DNA from: Carposina sasakii
Lineage: Eukaryota; Arthropoda; Insecta; Lepidoptera; Carposinidae
Assembly: GCA_014607495.2 (NCBI GenBank)
Contig: CP053175.1
Coordinates: 6,076,001 to 6,140,000 of the forward strand
Reading direction: 5' to 3'
DNA: 64,000 nt
The notes beneath the pieces were generated by a model. The model worked only from the letters and a program-made list of their open reading frames with translations, had not been told where the DNA came from and did no database searches. How positions within the stretch are numbered: the stretch's first letter is position 1; each line of letters begins with the position of its first letter. This document shows positions 1-46,400 of the stretch, piece after piece. A program made the position numbers and the translations under genes.

Positions 1-1161
1 GTCTAAATACTACCTAGATCGCAATCTTTGTTGATGTAAAAGTATTTAGTCCAATCCAAGATTCTATTGAAATTTTTTGATTTGCTAGTCACAAAACATC
101 CTAAGATGGCATTATAAATTACGGTCCATATTCTAAGCGTCCACCAATATCTACATAAACTGGATTACCGGACAATCAACTATTCAAACCCCATTACGGG
201 GATACTAAAATAGCAGAAGCTACATTTACATAAAAGCCTATGTCCTGAACTATTCGCAGTCTAGGCACGAGCGCGTCGCTAGCTTTCGGAAATGAACCCG
301 CGATCGATTTTGTCCTAACTCGGTCACATGTATGCTCCTATATGTGTATGCGATGCTGGTATATGTATGGAGTTTTAGTGGTTTTAGAAAATGCATGTTA
401 AATTAAATTTGTGGATCTGTATGGTCCAATAATGGATTGAAACATACAAAAGTTGTTTATTTTTGTCAATGGATTTATCGAACATCCCTTCATTTTAATA
501 CTGAAGAAATTATCTATACATTTTGTTTCATCATCCCCCTAACTTCATTGATATAAACATTTAAAAGAGACAAATTCGCCTTACGGGATTTTTTTGTACT
601 ATTTTTCTAATTTCACGTGAACATAAGTAGGTATTTGGAAAGGTAGTGTAATATTTTCTTTAAAAGTTAGTAAAACCTCATTGCACCTTCGAAAACGGGT
701 ACATTTTTGGTAAGGTGTGCACTTCGTGCGCCTGCATTCTAGTCAGTCATTAGAGCTTTCATACACCATATAATGCAAGTCGCATAGTGCATGCGGTGAC
801 CAAATTCTTCTAACAACTTGATCTTTTAAACTTCCAAAGAAACTAATATCGAGAGGACTACTTAAAGTAAATGAAACCATTATTAAATATAAAAACAGCG
901 AACTACCGGATTTATGAACCCACCTAACCCAGTGACGCTCTGAAGATTTATACTCTAGTACTTTAGGCTCTAGCATGCCAAAGAAATAACCCACCTTCTG
1001 GTGCAGTCTGGCTGAGCCTCCATTAACTTATGCTTATTAGCGCCATGCTTAAACATCGACAGTAGAGCCAGGGTCTTTCCCTGGTCTATATTTATATAAG
1101 TTCGCAGACAGAGTCATTATTTGACATACATAACACTAATAAGATGGTTATTTGTTTCCAG
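1..1161. other. intron of par-1 upstream of the first visible exon
   Basis: AT-rich sequence ending in the acceptor tract tttgtttccag at 1151-1161. I see no convincing coding exon or known repeat. A minus-strand open frame at 743-994 has no recognisable domain. The par-1 promoter and N-terminal exons must lie before the window. Confidence 0.6.
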
Positions 1162-36407
<35,246 letters not shown>

Positions 36408-36929
36408 CTGCCCGCTCCGCCGCCCGCGCGCCGCCGCCGCCGCCGCCGCGCGCCCTCGCCCGCCTCCCGCGCCTCCCGCTCGCCCTCCTCCCGCTCGCCT
36501 TCCCCGCCCCGGGCCAGTCTGCCGCCGCCCCCGCCGCCGCCCAGGTCCGATAGCTTGCGTCTCTCCGCAGAAGACATGGTGGTAATCGCCAATGCAGGTA
36601 TGAGGACGTCATCCGGTGCACTAGCCCACTTCCTCGCAGCCTACAGCCCGGCGGAGTTGTCTCTAGCGCGCAGCGACTACCTGCGTCCGCCGCTGTCGCC
36701 GCAGCGTCCGGCGGTGTCGCCGCGATCCGCCTTGTCGCTGCGCGCGGAGAGTGCGGACGCGGACGCGGCGGTGACGCGACTGACACCGCGGGTGACGCCG
36801 CGGGTGACGCACCAGTCGCAGTCGTGCAGTGTGCACGCGTTGCGGAGACAACCGCGGGTCGCGTCGCCGCCCGCGTGCGACTGCCTGCCGACCGATCCGA
36901 TACCGCCGCCCGAGCTGTTCGATTTTTAA
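36408..36929 (+). CDS. open in-frame extension after the par-1 stop (readthrough tail or alternative terminal exon)
   Basis: The frame of exon 20 stays open for 173 codons to TAA at 36927-36929. It begins with an Arg run and Ser/Pro-rich text, passes LSAEDMVVIANAGMRTSSGA and LAHFLAAYSPAELSLARSDY, and ends with PPELFDF. Third positions are overwhelmingly G or C, like the par-1 exons, and the sequence becomes AT-rich within a few bases of the TAA. No known domain is recognised. An acceptor-like site ctctccgcag (36561-36570) would let exon 19 (phase 1) splice to 36571 in the same frame, replacing the last KA1 helix by 119 residues. GC-rich DNA lowers the stop frequency in all frames, so the open frame alone is not proof. 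Confidence 0.5.
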   Translation: MPAPPPARRRRRRRAPSPASRASRSPSSRSPSPPRASLPPPPPPPRSDSLRLSAEDMVVIANAGMRTSSGALAHFLAAYSPAELSLARSDYLRPPLSPQRPAVSPRSALSLRAESADADAAVTRLTPRVTPRVTHQSQSCSVHALRRQPRVASPPACDCLPTDPIPPPELFDF

Positions 36930-37187
36930 TGTTGTGGCGAAGTTTGTCAATTTTGACATTTTCATGATTTTCTGTTGTAATGGTCTTTAGTAAAATTGCG
37001 GTTCTTTTCTCTCGGGTGTAGCAACCGGGCGGTTTTTTAAATCTAAGCAGATTAAATGTTTCGCCATAAAAACATGTAAATTTTACTAGCGTATTTAATT
37101 GATTTGTACAATATTCAATGAAATTTGGTTTTTAATTGTTAACGTTTTAGCTCGTCACTGTAACAACAGAACTATTGGAAATGTATA

Positions 37188-37193
37188 AATAAA
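37188..37193 (+). promoter_or_regulatory. candidate poly(A) signal AATAAA (proximal)
   Basis: First canonical signal after the par-1 coding region, in AT-rich sequence. Confidence 0.5.
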
Positions 37194-37369
37194 TATTATA
37201 ATGAAATTGTGCGTGCGTTAACTGCGCTTCCAAGCAGCTTGACGTTTTATAGAAGGAAAACTAAGCTTATAATGATAAGGGAGTGTTTCTAGTGGAGGTG
37301 TGCCAATTGTTAAGGCTCATGACTCTTGTTGAAGTGTAAGACCGCTCTCACTTTATTGTATTTTGTATA

Positions 37370-37375
37370 AATAAA
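37370..37375 (+). promoter_or_regulatory. candidate poly(A) signal AATAAA (second)
   Basis: Reads tataaataaacataa; suitable alternative end for the par-1 transcript. Confidence 0.45.
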
Positions 37376-38006
37376 CATAATTTCACCGTCATGTCGAAGT
37401 TTATAAGATAAGGGGCCCCGGGTGTGTACCGTGCCGACAATTAAAATGTTTTAGTAATGTTTTTAAGCAAGTTTCAGTGCACGGTTTTTGACTATTTATG
37501 AAGTTTTAAAAGACATGTTTATATAGTATGCCGCTAGGTACACGCCCGAGGATTTAGTGCTATATCCGCTTACCAACCTACGTATAATAATCATGTATGT
37601 ACAAAGTGAGTTCAGCTCAATTAATACAATTTAGCTTTAGTTTTAATTATATTTTTTTCCGATTAATGACAAATATAAATATACAGAATATGGGTGTCAT
37701 GGCGATATTGTTTCTTTTTCATGTAATATCGGTAAAATAACGTCATTAAGTGGTGTTACCATACCAAATTAGGTTGACGTTTAATTTGGTAGGGCAACAC
37801 TAGCGGTCGCCCACTGCAATTGTTACTTTCTAATTATAAGGCTGAATTAGAAAGTGTCAAATGTTCTCTTATTGTAATATTACGGGTTACACACTCAACT
37901 TAGGCGCATTATAGGGTATAACACTATTGAAATAAACAAAAAAATTGTTAGCTGTGTATTTGTAATGTGATCAAAGTATTATGGACTTTGTAGTAATAGC
38001 AATAAA

Positions 38007-39833
38007 GGTTTATTCACGTGTCAAACTGTTATAATCAGCCTCAGTTATTTGAATTAACTCTCGGTTTTCTAGTGATTTGGTGTGATGCTTTCTTATTAAG
38101 TATATTTTTCTTATCTCTTCTGGTGTGAAAAGTCCCGCATACTTACTAGGTGATAATGTTATTAAAATAGGATTTACGTATGTTTGTATGTAAGTGTGGC
38201 GATCGCGTAACGTTTTCTATATTGTAATTAAGCGTAGCGGTTAAAGTCTTTTACAATGAAATCACAAATCTGACGTCTCAGTGGAATTGTTCCGCCATCT
38301 TTATGAACTGACGCTAAAATGAGCGAATTCGCTATTATTTCGTTTTCGAAGTGTTAAAGTACAATATATGTGAACACTGACCTCTACTTATACGAGTACA
38401 CTGGACTGACTATATGTTATTTATTTATCTCTTTTTGACGTTGCATAGGTTGTAATTAACCTTAAACTATGACGGCTAGTTGCAAAAACAAGTGTCAATT
38501 CATAATAGTAATTGACATAACACAAGCCCAGTGTGTTAGTAGAGGTCAGTGAAAACTGTGAGTGAATCTAAAGTGTTACGTAAAACTATGCTCATCCCGC
38601 ATTGGTCCGATTGTCTGTCAGACAAATCTATGTCGGTCTCTTTCACTCTACGTAAGAGAGAAAGGGACGCATTGTGAATTTGACTCGGACAGTCGGCCAT
38701 TTTGGGTAAATACTGTTGTGGAAATTCGGACAAACCTCAGTGATAACTAACTTATATTTGTAGTAATTGTATACGGTATTGTGGTCACTTGATTTTGTGC
38801 TTGATCTCTTATCTTGGTTTCACCAGCATTTAAAATTAAAAACTCTATCAAAAAAGATTACTGACTGATAATTTTGAACTACCCCCATTTACGTTTGTCA
38901 AAAGTGCGTTCTTATTATTTTGCAATTTTTTTAAACGTTTCACACACTTCCAAATAATAAATCAAAATGTATTTTATCTAGTTAATTTTTATTCGAATAC
39001 CTATACAGTACTTGCTAAAAATATAATATTTAAATATCTCATTGAACGTTTGTGAAACCAGGACTTAAATTTGTTCAATCAAGATTTTATGTAAGTAACA
39101 CCTTTTTAATGAAATTGTAATAGAGGGTTGGAATATTTTGGCTTATCTATAGCTCGCCATGGTTATTGTTTTTTTTAGCTAATAAAATTGCTATCATTTA
39201 TGTGGTCACATTCCAAAGTTAAACGTAATAAAATTTGTACTTACAGTTAAATGACGTCAAAAATTGTGCATCCTTTTATAATGCATGGCATGTTTTTAAT
39301 TTGTTTCAAATCTTTATTCCGTTACATGGATAAAAATGCCAGTTAATAGATAAGCCAGGCTCTATGGTGAAAAATATTCCACCCCTTTGAAATAAAACAT
39401 TTTTTTTTACAATAGGCAAAGGTATTTTCTAATTGACATGTCAGATGGTGCCGTTGGTATATAACATAATAATGTTTATAACTGTAGTTATATATTTATA
39501 TATATGAGCTTTGTTTTACGATATGGTTTAGTCGTCGCCTCTGAGGTGAACGTGGTATGGCGTTTGTGAGAGATAATCAGTGGAAATAAATTTTATTTTT
39601 AATTCCAATTTGGTGTTTTCTTAAACAGTGAAAATCTACTGTATGACTTTTCGTGGTTATTGTAGGTACTACAGTGTCTATTTTCAAAACGTATTTACAT
39701 CTTTTTATCCTTGATTATCATCTGTTAATATACAAAAGTTATCCGTTTTGAATATAGAGTAGGTACTGAGTATCTATAAAATATTTTTTAGGTAAGGATA
39801 ATGTGAACAAGGTAATATATTTACATAATGTAC
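38007..39833. other. intergenic between convergent genes
   Basis: AT-rich. Contains a MITE-like inverted pair at 38372-38551 and a further gacctc/gaggtt word at 38730. No gene recognised. Confidence 0.55.
38372..38551. mobile_element. MITE-like element with cactgacctctact ends
   Basis: cactgacctctacttatacg at the left and the reverse of gtgtgttagtagaggtcagtg at the right. Confidence 0.6.
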
Positions 39834-39839
39834 TTTATT
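39834..39839 (-). promoter_or_regulatory. candidate poly(A) signal of the cuticle-like gene
   Basis: TTTATT on the plus strand, AATAAA on the minus strand, about 320 bp after the stop codon at 40162-40164. The intervening 39840-40161 would be the 3' untranslated region. Confidence 0.5.
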
Positions 39840-40161
39840 TACAAATGATTCTTACAATTTACAAGCCAAGTCATCATTTTTACACAACACTTAAAACTAA
39901 AATGTTTTGATTTTTGAGCATTTTGTTTTACTTAGGAATTCAAAAATTTGATTTTTCTAAATTCCGATTTTATCTATGCACTATATGAACATTGTTGCTA
40001 TATAATTCTATGACTATAGTCCTACTAAAAATTAATTTAATAAGACAATAAAATCTAAAACATAATGAATACTGATTAGTAAGAATATTTACAAAGTTAA
40101 TAAATTAAAAGTTAAACCTAAATTGGCAATAATTTACATCTATATTCATTGTTCATTGACT

Positions 40162-43100
40162 TTATTGTCCGCTTTTATTTACAGGGATACCGTCTAAGTC
40201 TATTTCGGTACTTGGTATCAGAGGCGGTTTAAATCCATACTCGATTCTTAAGTTTTTAGGAGTTCTATCGTTTCTCTTATATTCATGGCCTGCACCGTAA
40301 TTATTGTTGTCCTGCCATGAACTATAGCTATTTTCGACTGGCGTAGGACCGTAATATTCACTGCTTTCATTCGAATTATTGTCATCGGGTTCAGAATTTG
40401 TTACATAGTTCAAATAGTTATTCAGAGCAGGAGTTTTTTTGAATTCCTTTTTGGTTCCGTTTATATGTTGGTAGCTGGACGCATACAGATTGCCCCAGTG
40501 AGTTGTTTGAACGTACTGTTCCCTCTCTTTTTGTTTATCGTTCAAATATTGGTAGTAATTTGCTGCGTATTGCTTCTGGTCTCGGATTTTTTTCTGTTGT
40601 TCTGTTAGTGGATGTGGTGGTGATATATTACCTCGGTTATGTACAGGTGCATGTCTTATGTACTGCTGTAAATTTTGTGACGGAGATGCAGCTTGACCGT
40701 AACCGTATTGATAAACAGCGTAGGGTTTTTCTACAATCTTCTCGATACGATATGGCACGTTTATGGGAACATGTACGGGTTTTTCGACGATTTTTTCGAC
40801 CGCATACGGCACTTTTACTTCAACGGGCACCTGTACTGGGTACGGCACTTTCTTTTCAACAATCTTCTCGACGGGATAAGGCACTCTCTTTTCCACAGGG
40901 TACGGTTTGTCTACGTATTTGGTGACAACGTATGGTTTCTCTACAATTTTCTCGACAATAGTCTCAACAGGATACGGGACTTTAACGGGTACTTTCTTCT
41001 CGACGATTCTGTCTACATGCACAGGATATGGAACCTTTTTCTCTACTATCCTGTCAACAGGGTACGGTTGGGGTACAGGTACGTGAATATGATGAGGCAC
41101 AGGTACCTCAACTTTGTAAGGCCTGTCCACATATTTAGTAACAGTTACGGGCTTTTCTACAATGCGCTCTACAGGATATGGTACCCTTTTCTCTACTGGG
41201 ACAGGTATGGGTACTTTTGTTTCGTAATGCACAGGGTACGGTACTTTAGTTTCAACAGGGTATGGTACGGGCACCTGTTTTTGTACCACTGTTTCGACAG
41301 GTACAGGTCTATCTACATGTACCGGTACCGGTACAGGGGTTTCAATAGGTATGGGGTATAGTACCTTTTGCTCTACCGGAAAAGGAACTTCCACGGGATA
41401 TGCGACTGGGGTAGGCACAGGTATTTGTTGGTATATTTGCTTTTCGACTACCTTTTCAACTGGGTAAGGTACGTGAAATGGTCTATCAATGTATACCTTC
41501 TTTTCCACTGGATAAGGCACTTGCACCTCATAAGGTACCTGGTGGTGGATTTCAACAGGGTATGGTTGGTTTACATATTTTGTCACTTCCACTGGTTTTT
41601 CTACAATCCTGTCATAAGGCACTGGGACGGGTACAGGTCTATCTACTGGTACATTTTTGACCACTTCTACCGGTTCTGGGTAAGGTCTATCTATGTAACG
41701 ATCAACATATTTAGTAATAGGCACTTCTTTCTCAATTATAATTGGCTGAATAATATTCTGGCCATTTACATCGTAATTTTGGTACAATTGATACTCATTT
41801 CTTTGACTGTAAGGCTCATTGTTTAATACATGCACAGAAGATTGAATATTTTCGCTGGGTTCTAACTTCTCATTAGATTCTGCACCTTTACTTTCCCCAC
41901 TATCATTGTCTTCGTTTATTATATCATTGACGTTATTTTGCCTTGTTTTTGATTTCATTGCTTGTAAGTATTTGCTATACAGATTTCTAGCCATACCTAA
42001 GGCATCATTATTGTTGTTATTGTTATTATTGCTTCTGCCTTCTTCCAAATACTCGTGTACTTCTACGTCATTTATATGTGTTATTTCCAAAGGAATTGAT
42101 TTTTGGACTTCTACAGTCGTTTTTTCCCTTTTCGGACTTTGTACTCTTTCTAGTATCAATTCACTGTCAGAGGTTTCATGATCTTCGACAGAATTTAACG
42201 TTTCACTATCATTGGCATTGAGCAGACGTAAAGCCACAGTTATAGGTGCTAAATACTTATGGCTGATTGGTCGAGGTGTAACATTGATGTTTTCACCAGA
42301 ACTTTGATAATCATTCTCTTTCCCGTCTGCATTATCGTCCAAACTATTTCTGACTCCAACAATTTCGTATCCATCTTCTATATAGGGAACCATAGTTGAA
42401 ACCAAATTATTTACAATCTGCTGTTTGTAATCATTGTTTAAATCCTGCACTACAATTGGCGAACTAAATTTATATTCATTAGCACTTGTTTGTAGTACTT
42501 GTTCGTTCTGATTATTATGCTCAACATGCTCAACTTCACTGTCTACTAGTTTACCAATTTTGGCTTTTACAGTGATTCTGCTTCTAGGCTTACTGTCTTC
42601 ACCTATATATTTAAAGCTGGTATGTCCATGTTTAAAGTTATATCTTGGTTGCGGTTTTATAAAATCGTCACTTTGTGGTGGAGCATGCTTTTCAGCTGCA
42701 TGATTAATACGCAATAAGTCCTCATTCGTTATTAAATCTTGAGTGGAGGCAACCAATCTTGATATACCATCATCTTCTACGTATCTTATAGAGTTAGCGG
42801 TACTAGTTGGTGTTGAATCAGTTGTGTAGTAATATCTTTCGCTTCTAGCGTTCTCCCTTTGTGGTTCTACCTTAAAATTAACAGCTCCTCTGTAACTAAG
42901 CGGTCGGTGTGTCACGTGTTTTTCTCCAAAATTTCCATTAACATTATGCGACTCGTAGTTTGGTACATTCGCATACACATTGTTAGATTTCTGAAGATTA
43001 TCAAACTGCTGTTTAGGAGATTCGTCATTAGAACAATTGTGGTTCTTGAATACAATCACTGGAGTATCCAAGACAGTTTCGCTTCGTTCGTAAATATCCT

Positions 43101-43449
43101 CTTTTCTTGCATTAAGAGGTTTCGAGCTGAAATCTTGGATCGATTTTGGTTCGTTTGCCTTAAAACTATTTTGATATGTATATTGGACAGGGTGTTGTGT
43201 TTGCAAGTTAAATTGAACTGTGGGGGTAGAAAAAGTGTCGTGTTCGTAGAAACTTGGTGCGGAGTTATATTGGAAGGCGTTGTTAAGTGTGCTTGGAAGG
43301 ATTTGCAGCAGAGGCTCCTGGTTTAAATTCTGAGGGTATTGCTGCTGTAAGAGATAGATGTCCAGTGGTGGTGGCGGCTGAGGAGTCCCCACCAGGGTCT
43401 GTGGTTGGGAAACTGGCGTGGTGTTCGCTGGCGCGTTTCGGTTGTTTGC
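40162..43449 (-). CDS. cuticle-like gene, last exon (repeat exon)
   Basis: 1095 codons plus TAA. Begins ANNRNAPANTTPVSQP after acceptor cattttcag. The repeat section lies at about 40710-41730. The antisense frames here are long too, because the repeats lack stop-generating codons. Ends GIPVNKSGQ. Confidence 0.93.
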   Translation of the reverse strand, partial: ANNRNAPANTTPVSQPQTLVGTPQPPPPLDIYLLQQQYPQNLNQEPLLQILPSTLNNAFQYNSAPSFYEHDTFSTPTVQFNLQTQHPVQYTYQNSFKANEPKSIQDFSSKPLNARKEDIYERSETVLDTPVIVFKNHNCSNDESPKQQFDNLQKSNNVYANVPNYESHNVNGNFGEKHVTHRPLSYRGAVNFKVEPQRENARSERYYYTTDSTPTSTANSIRYVEDDGISRLVASTQDLITNEDLLRINHAAEKHAPPQSDDFIKPQPRYNFKHGHTSFKYIGEDSKPRSRITVKAKIGKLVDSEVEHVEHNNQNEQVLQTSANEYKFSSPIVVQDLNNDYKQQIVNNLVSTMVPYIEDGYEIVGVRNSLDDNADGKENDYQSSGENINVTPRPISHKYLAPITVALRLLNANDSETLNSVEDHETSDSELILERVQSPKREKTTVEVQKSIPLEITHINDVEVHEYLEEGRSNNNNNNNNDALGMARNLYSKYLQAMKSKTRQNNVNDIINEDNDSGESKGAESNEKLEPSENIQSSVHVLNNEPYSQRNEYQLYQNYDVNGQNIIQPIIIEKEVPITKYVDRYIDRPYPEPVEVVKNVPVDRPVPVPVPYDRIVEKPVEVTKYVNQPYPVEIHHQVPYEVQVPYPVEKKVYIDRPFHVPYPVEKVVEKQIYQQIPVPTPVAYPVEVPFPVEQKVLYPIPIETPVPVPVHVDRPVPVETVVQKQVPVPYPVETKVPYPVHYETKVPIPVPVEKRVPYPVERIVEKPVTVTKYVDRPYKVEVPVPHHIHVPVPQPYPVDRIVEKKVPYPVHVDRIVEKKVPVKVPYPVETIVEKIVEKPYVVTKYVDKPYPVEKRVPYPVEKIVEKKVPYPVQVPVEVKVPYAVEKIVEKPVHVPINVPYRIEKIVEKPYAVYQYGYGQAASPSQNLQQYIRHAPVHNRGNISPPHPLTEQQKKIRDQKQYAANYYQYLNDKQKEREQYVQTTHWGNLYASSYQHINGTKKEFKKTPALNNYLNYVTNSEPDDNNSNESSEYYGPTPVENSYSSWQDNNNYGAGHEYKRNDRTPKNLRIEYGFKPPLIPSTEIDLDGIPVNKSGQ

Positions 43450-46400
43450 CTGAAAATGAATATTTTTGGTTACATATAATTATGAAGTTAATGAAAAAGA
43501 TTGAACTAACTATAAACTTCATCTTTATTAAGTTCAAAGGGATCACTTTTCTTTGCAGCGTACGTACTTACAACTAATTGCAATATGTAGTATAGACTTA
43601 AATATGAAAACAATTACATACATATACCTAGCCACGGCTGAGTTCCCGAAATAAGGTAGCCAGAACTGCAGGACCATAAAGGATATCCCCCAGCCACGTT
43701 TAACATAGCTGGGACAGATGTTAATGATCAGCGACAGGTATCTAGCTTATCGCCTGAGAGAATTCCCGAGTTTCGTAGTCTTACGACATGTGCGGAAGAT
43801 GCAGGTGATGTGTTCTAGTGAAGTCTGCATCAGCACAAGACAAATCAATTATTGTGAATTTGATAAGTAATCCACTAATTTCTAGTAGTAGATACAACCG
43901 TTATTAATGGACATTGTTTTTTGCATAAATTAAATTAAGCAAATTACAGGTCAAAGAAGGCATTTTAATTCAGCATGTATTGTTAATATATGAATTAAAA
44001 TCAGCTTGGTAACGCAAAATACAGATGTCGGTATTGCTAATTAGGGAGCCGCGTTTAATTAATTATTTCGTAATCGAATGTATTTTCCGTAATTGCATGA
44101 TTGCTAAACCGCAACGGGATCGGACAATAGATAGTAATTAATACGTGAAAAGATTATTAATTCATCTAGAAAGATACAATACTTTAGTGAAATTTTACAA
44201 TTGGTAATGCTCATCCTACACCGATCGTTTATGTTAAATCTGTTCCCGCAATGCTAAACGTGGCTGTGGGATCTCCTATATGATCCTGTAGTTTTGACTA
44301 CCCATTTCGCGAACACAGCCGTGTGTATCATCAGCCTATTGCAGTCCGCTGCTGGACGTAGGCCTCCCCCAGAGCACGCCACAAGACTGCCATGGGGGGT
44401 ATTTGCCCATAGTCACCACGCTGGGCAGGCGGGTTGCTGACCGCAGTTTGTATTTTGGACTATGTTGTCAACACGGGAGGCGCTGCTGCCCACCTCCCGG
44501 AAACCCTTAATCGCCTCGTACGATACCCACGGGCAGACATGGGGTCGTACGAATTCTACTCTGCCGGCATCACACGGCTAACCGCGAATAAATGAGAACA
44601 GTGCAGGAAGATGATAATGATAGTTGAGAGTAAGGAGGACATAGGTTACATTTTAGCAGTAGCAGGCAAGAGCTAGTGGTTTGAAAATGAAATTGTATTA
44701 GGCGTTACAATTCGGAAGTTCAAACATTCACTATGGGTTCGCCCAGCATTCTGTTTACCTAATGTTTTAGGTTTTAGAGTTTTATAATTAGGTATTTACT
44801 AATTTCTATAATCATGAGGATGCCACGGGTGTTGGTGAAACATATGTAGATTATTAATCTAGTTTTTGATTTCGGAATAGTATTATCTTGCATGCTAGGT
44901 GCTCGGATCTGGTTTCTTGTAGCGATTGTAGGTAGTGCAAGTGCTTGTTTTCGCGATTATGAGTTATCAGATCCGAGGGTCAGTGGAGGGTGTAGGGCTC
45001 GGTGGTGGGCGCACCCATAGTGAAGCTAGTGGTTTAAAAACGCAGCTATATCAACTTGCCTGCTTTTGCAGCTGCAGCGCCCGATCCCCTATAGCGATGT
45101 TGGTGGAACTGGAGCGGTTTCCATCGTGAGAGCTCAGCGCCACCGCGCCGTGGTACCCTGAGGAGTCGGCAGCATACTGCACGCTTTGTTCTGCCTGTGG
45201 GCAATACATAACATATATTATTTCTTGTATTTGTGCCCAAAAGTCGGCAGTAGGCTCCCCCTGCATATAGAATGCATATAGAAAATACATACTTGTAGAT
45301 GCAAAATCAGCGACGCTACACGAGGGCAGAACACCAGTTAAGTAGATATTAAATTCAAATATTCACCTATACTGCAATTATTTAAAAACGCGGGTAGGTA
45401 GGAAAAATTACGACATTCAGCTGTCAAAGAGGTAGAATCTACGCATTTCGTCGAAGGGTTTACCCCGGGTCGGTCGACATATTGTTAGTTCCATATCTAA
45501 AATTTGTCTAAAATACGACGCGAATGTAATAATTATAGAAAAACATGTTAGGTCTAGCAGAAGAGGATACACATGCGTGAAAAATTCACCAGCAGACTGC
45601 CAGGCGCCTGCGCCGGCGAAAAATACCACAGTCCGCTCTAAAGGTAGTTGTTTCTTTTTCTGTCAAAGTTTGTTTTTGTTTAAGTGTATGTGCCTATGAG
45701 CATTTTTGTTCATTCCTATTTAAGGCCCCTTCGCTTTTTGGACATAGGAAGGAAGGTATACATTTTGTTTTAGTTTTTCTTATACGGCAGTGCAATAGGA
45801 TTGTATCTCCGTGACACATCGATAAATGATCAGTTATTCAACGAGTAATTTTGATATACGAGTAGAATATTCCCGATTAACACTGTATTTGTAATGATTT
45901 TGATTACTTATTTCTGTTATACAGGGTGTAACAGAAAGGGTATGTTAAGCGAAAAGCTATGTAAATAGCCCACTATAGAGATCCTATTTCCAATATTTAA
46001 GACTCGAAATCATATTTTTATTTTTCAAGATTGTATGAAGAATTCCGAAACAACCCAGGAATGTCCATATAATCTTGAGAAATAAAAATATGATTTCGAG
46101 TCTCAAATTTTGGAAATAGGATCTCTATAGTGGGCTATTTACATAGCTTTTCGCTTAACATACCCTTTCTGTTACACCCTGTATATTTTGATACATAATA
46201 TAGCTAAAATCATGACCTTACCTGTGGTAATTTAAGGTAGTAGTGTCCCACCGTGCCTGCACCCTGCTCAGGTGGCGCTAGCTGCCAGCCCCACTCGAAA
46301 CTTGCACCACCATTTTGAAATTTCTGAAAGAATAATAACACTTTTGATCAACAAGATGTTAGACAGTACGAATTACTCGAGATATTATTCAAAACTCGAT

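Larger units (their letters stand above)
36930..38006 (+). other. par-1: par-1 3' untranslated region
   Basis: AT-rich sequence after the second stop, with AATAAA signals at 37188-37193, 37370-37375 and 38001-38006, any of which could end the transcript. A short inverted pair (accataccaaatta / taatttggtaggg) is at about 37759-37793. Confidence 0.6.
43450..45059 (-). other. intron of the cuticle-like gene, apparently GC-AG
   Basis: The donor reads CAG|GCAAGT and the acceptor cattttcag. The intron holds repeats at 43640-43835, 44245-44320 and 44331-44600. Confidence 0.6.

Noticed and set aside
743..994. 83-codon minus-strand frame
   Set aside because: No domain, average composition and no splice context.
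40503..43326. Long plus-strand open frames (up to 222 codons) opposite the repeat exon
   Set aside because: They mirror the PYPV repeats in antisense; the translation is repetitive Tyr/Arg/Phe text without a domain, and the minus frame has exon structure and a consistent phase.
43283..43546. Minus-strand frame starting MKFIVSSIFFINFIIICN, which looks like a signal peptide
   Set aside because: It is out of frame with the 3.3-kb exon and crosses the acceptor cattttcag. The hydrophobic text comes from an AT-rich intron end, and the exon at 53609-53671 offers an in-frame signal peptide.
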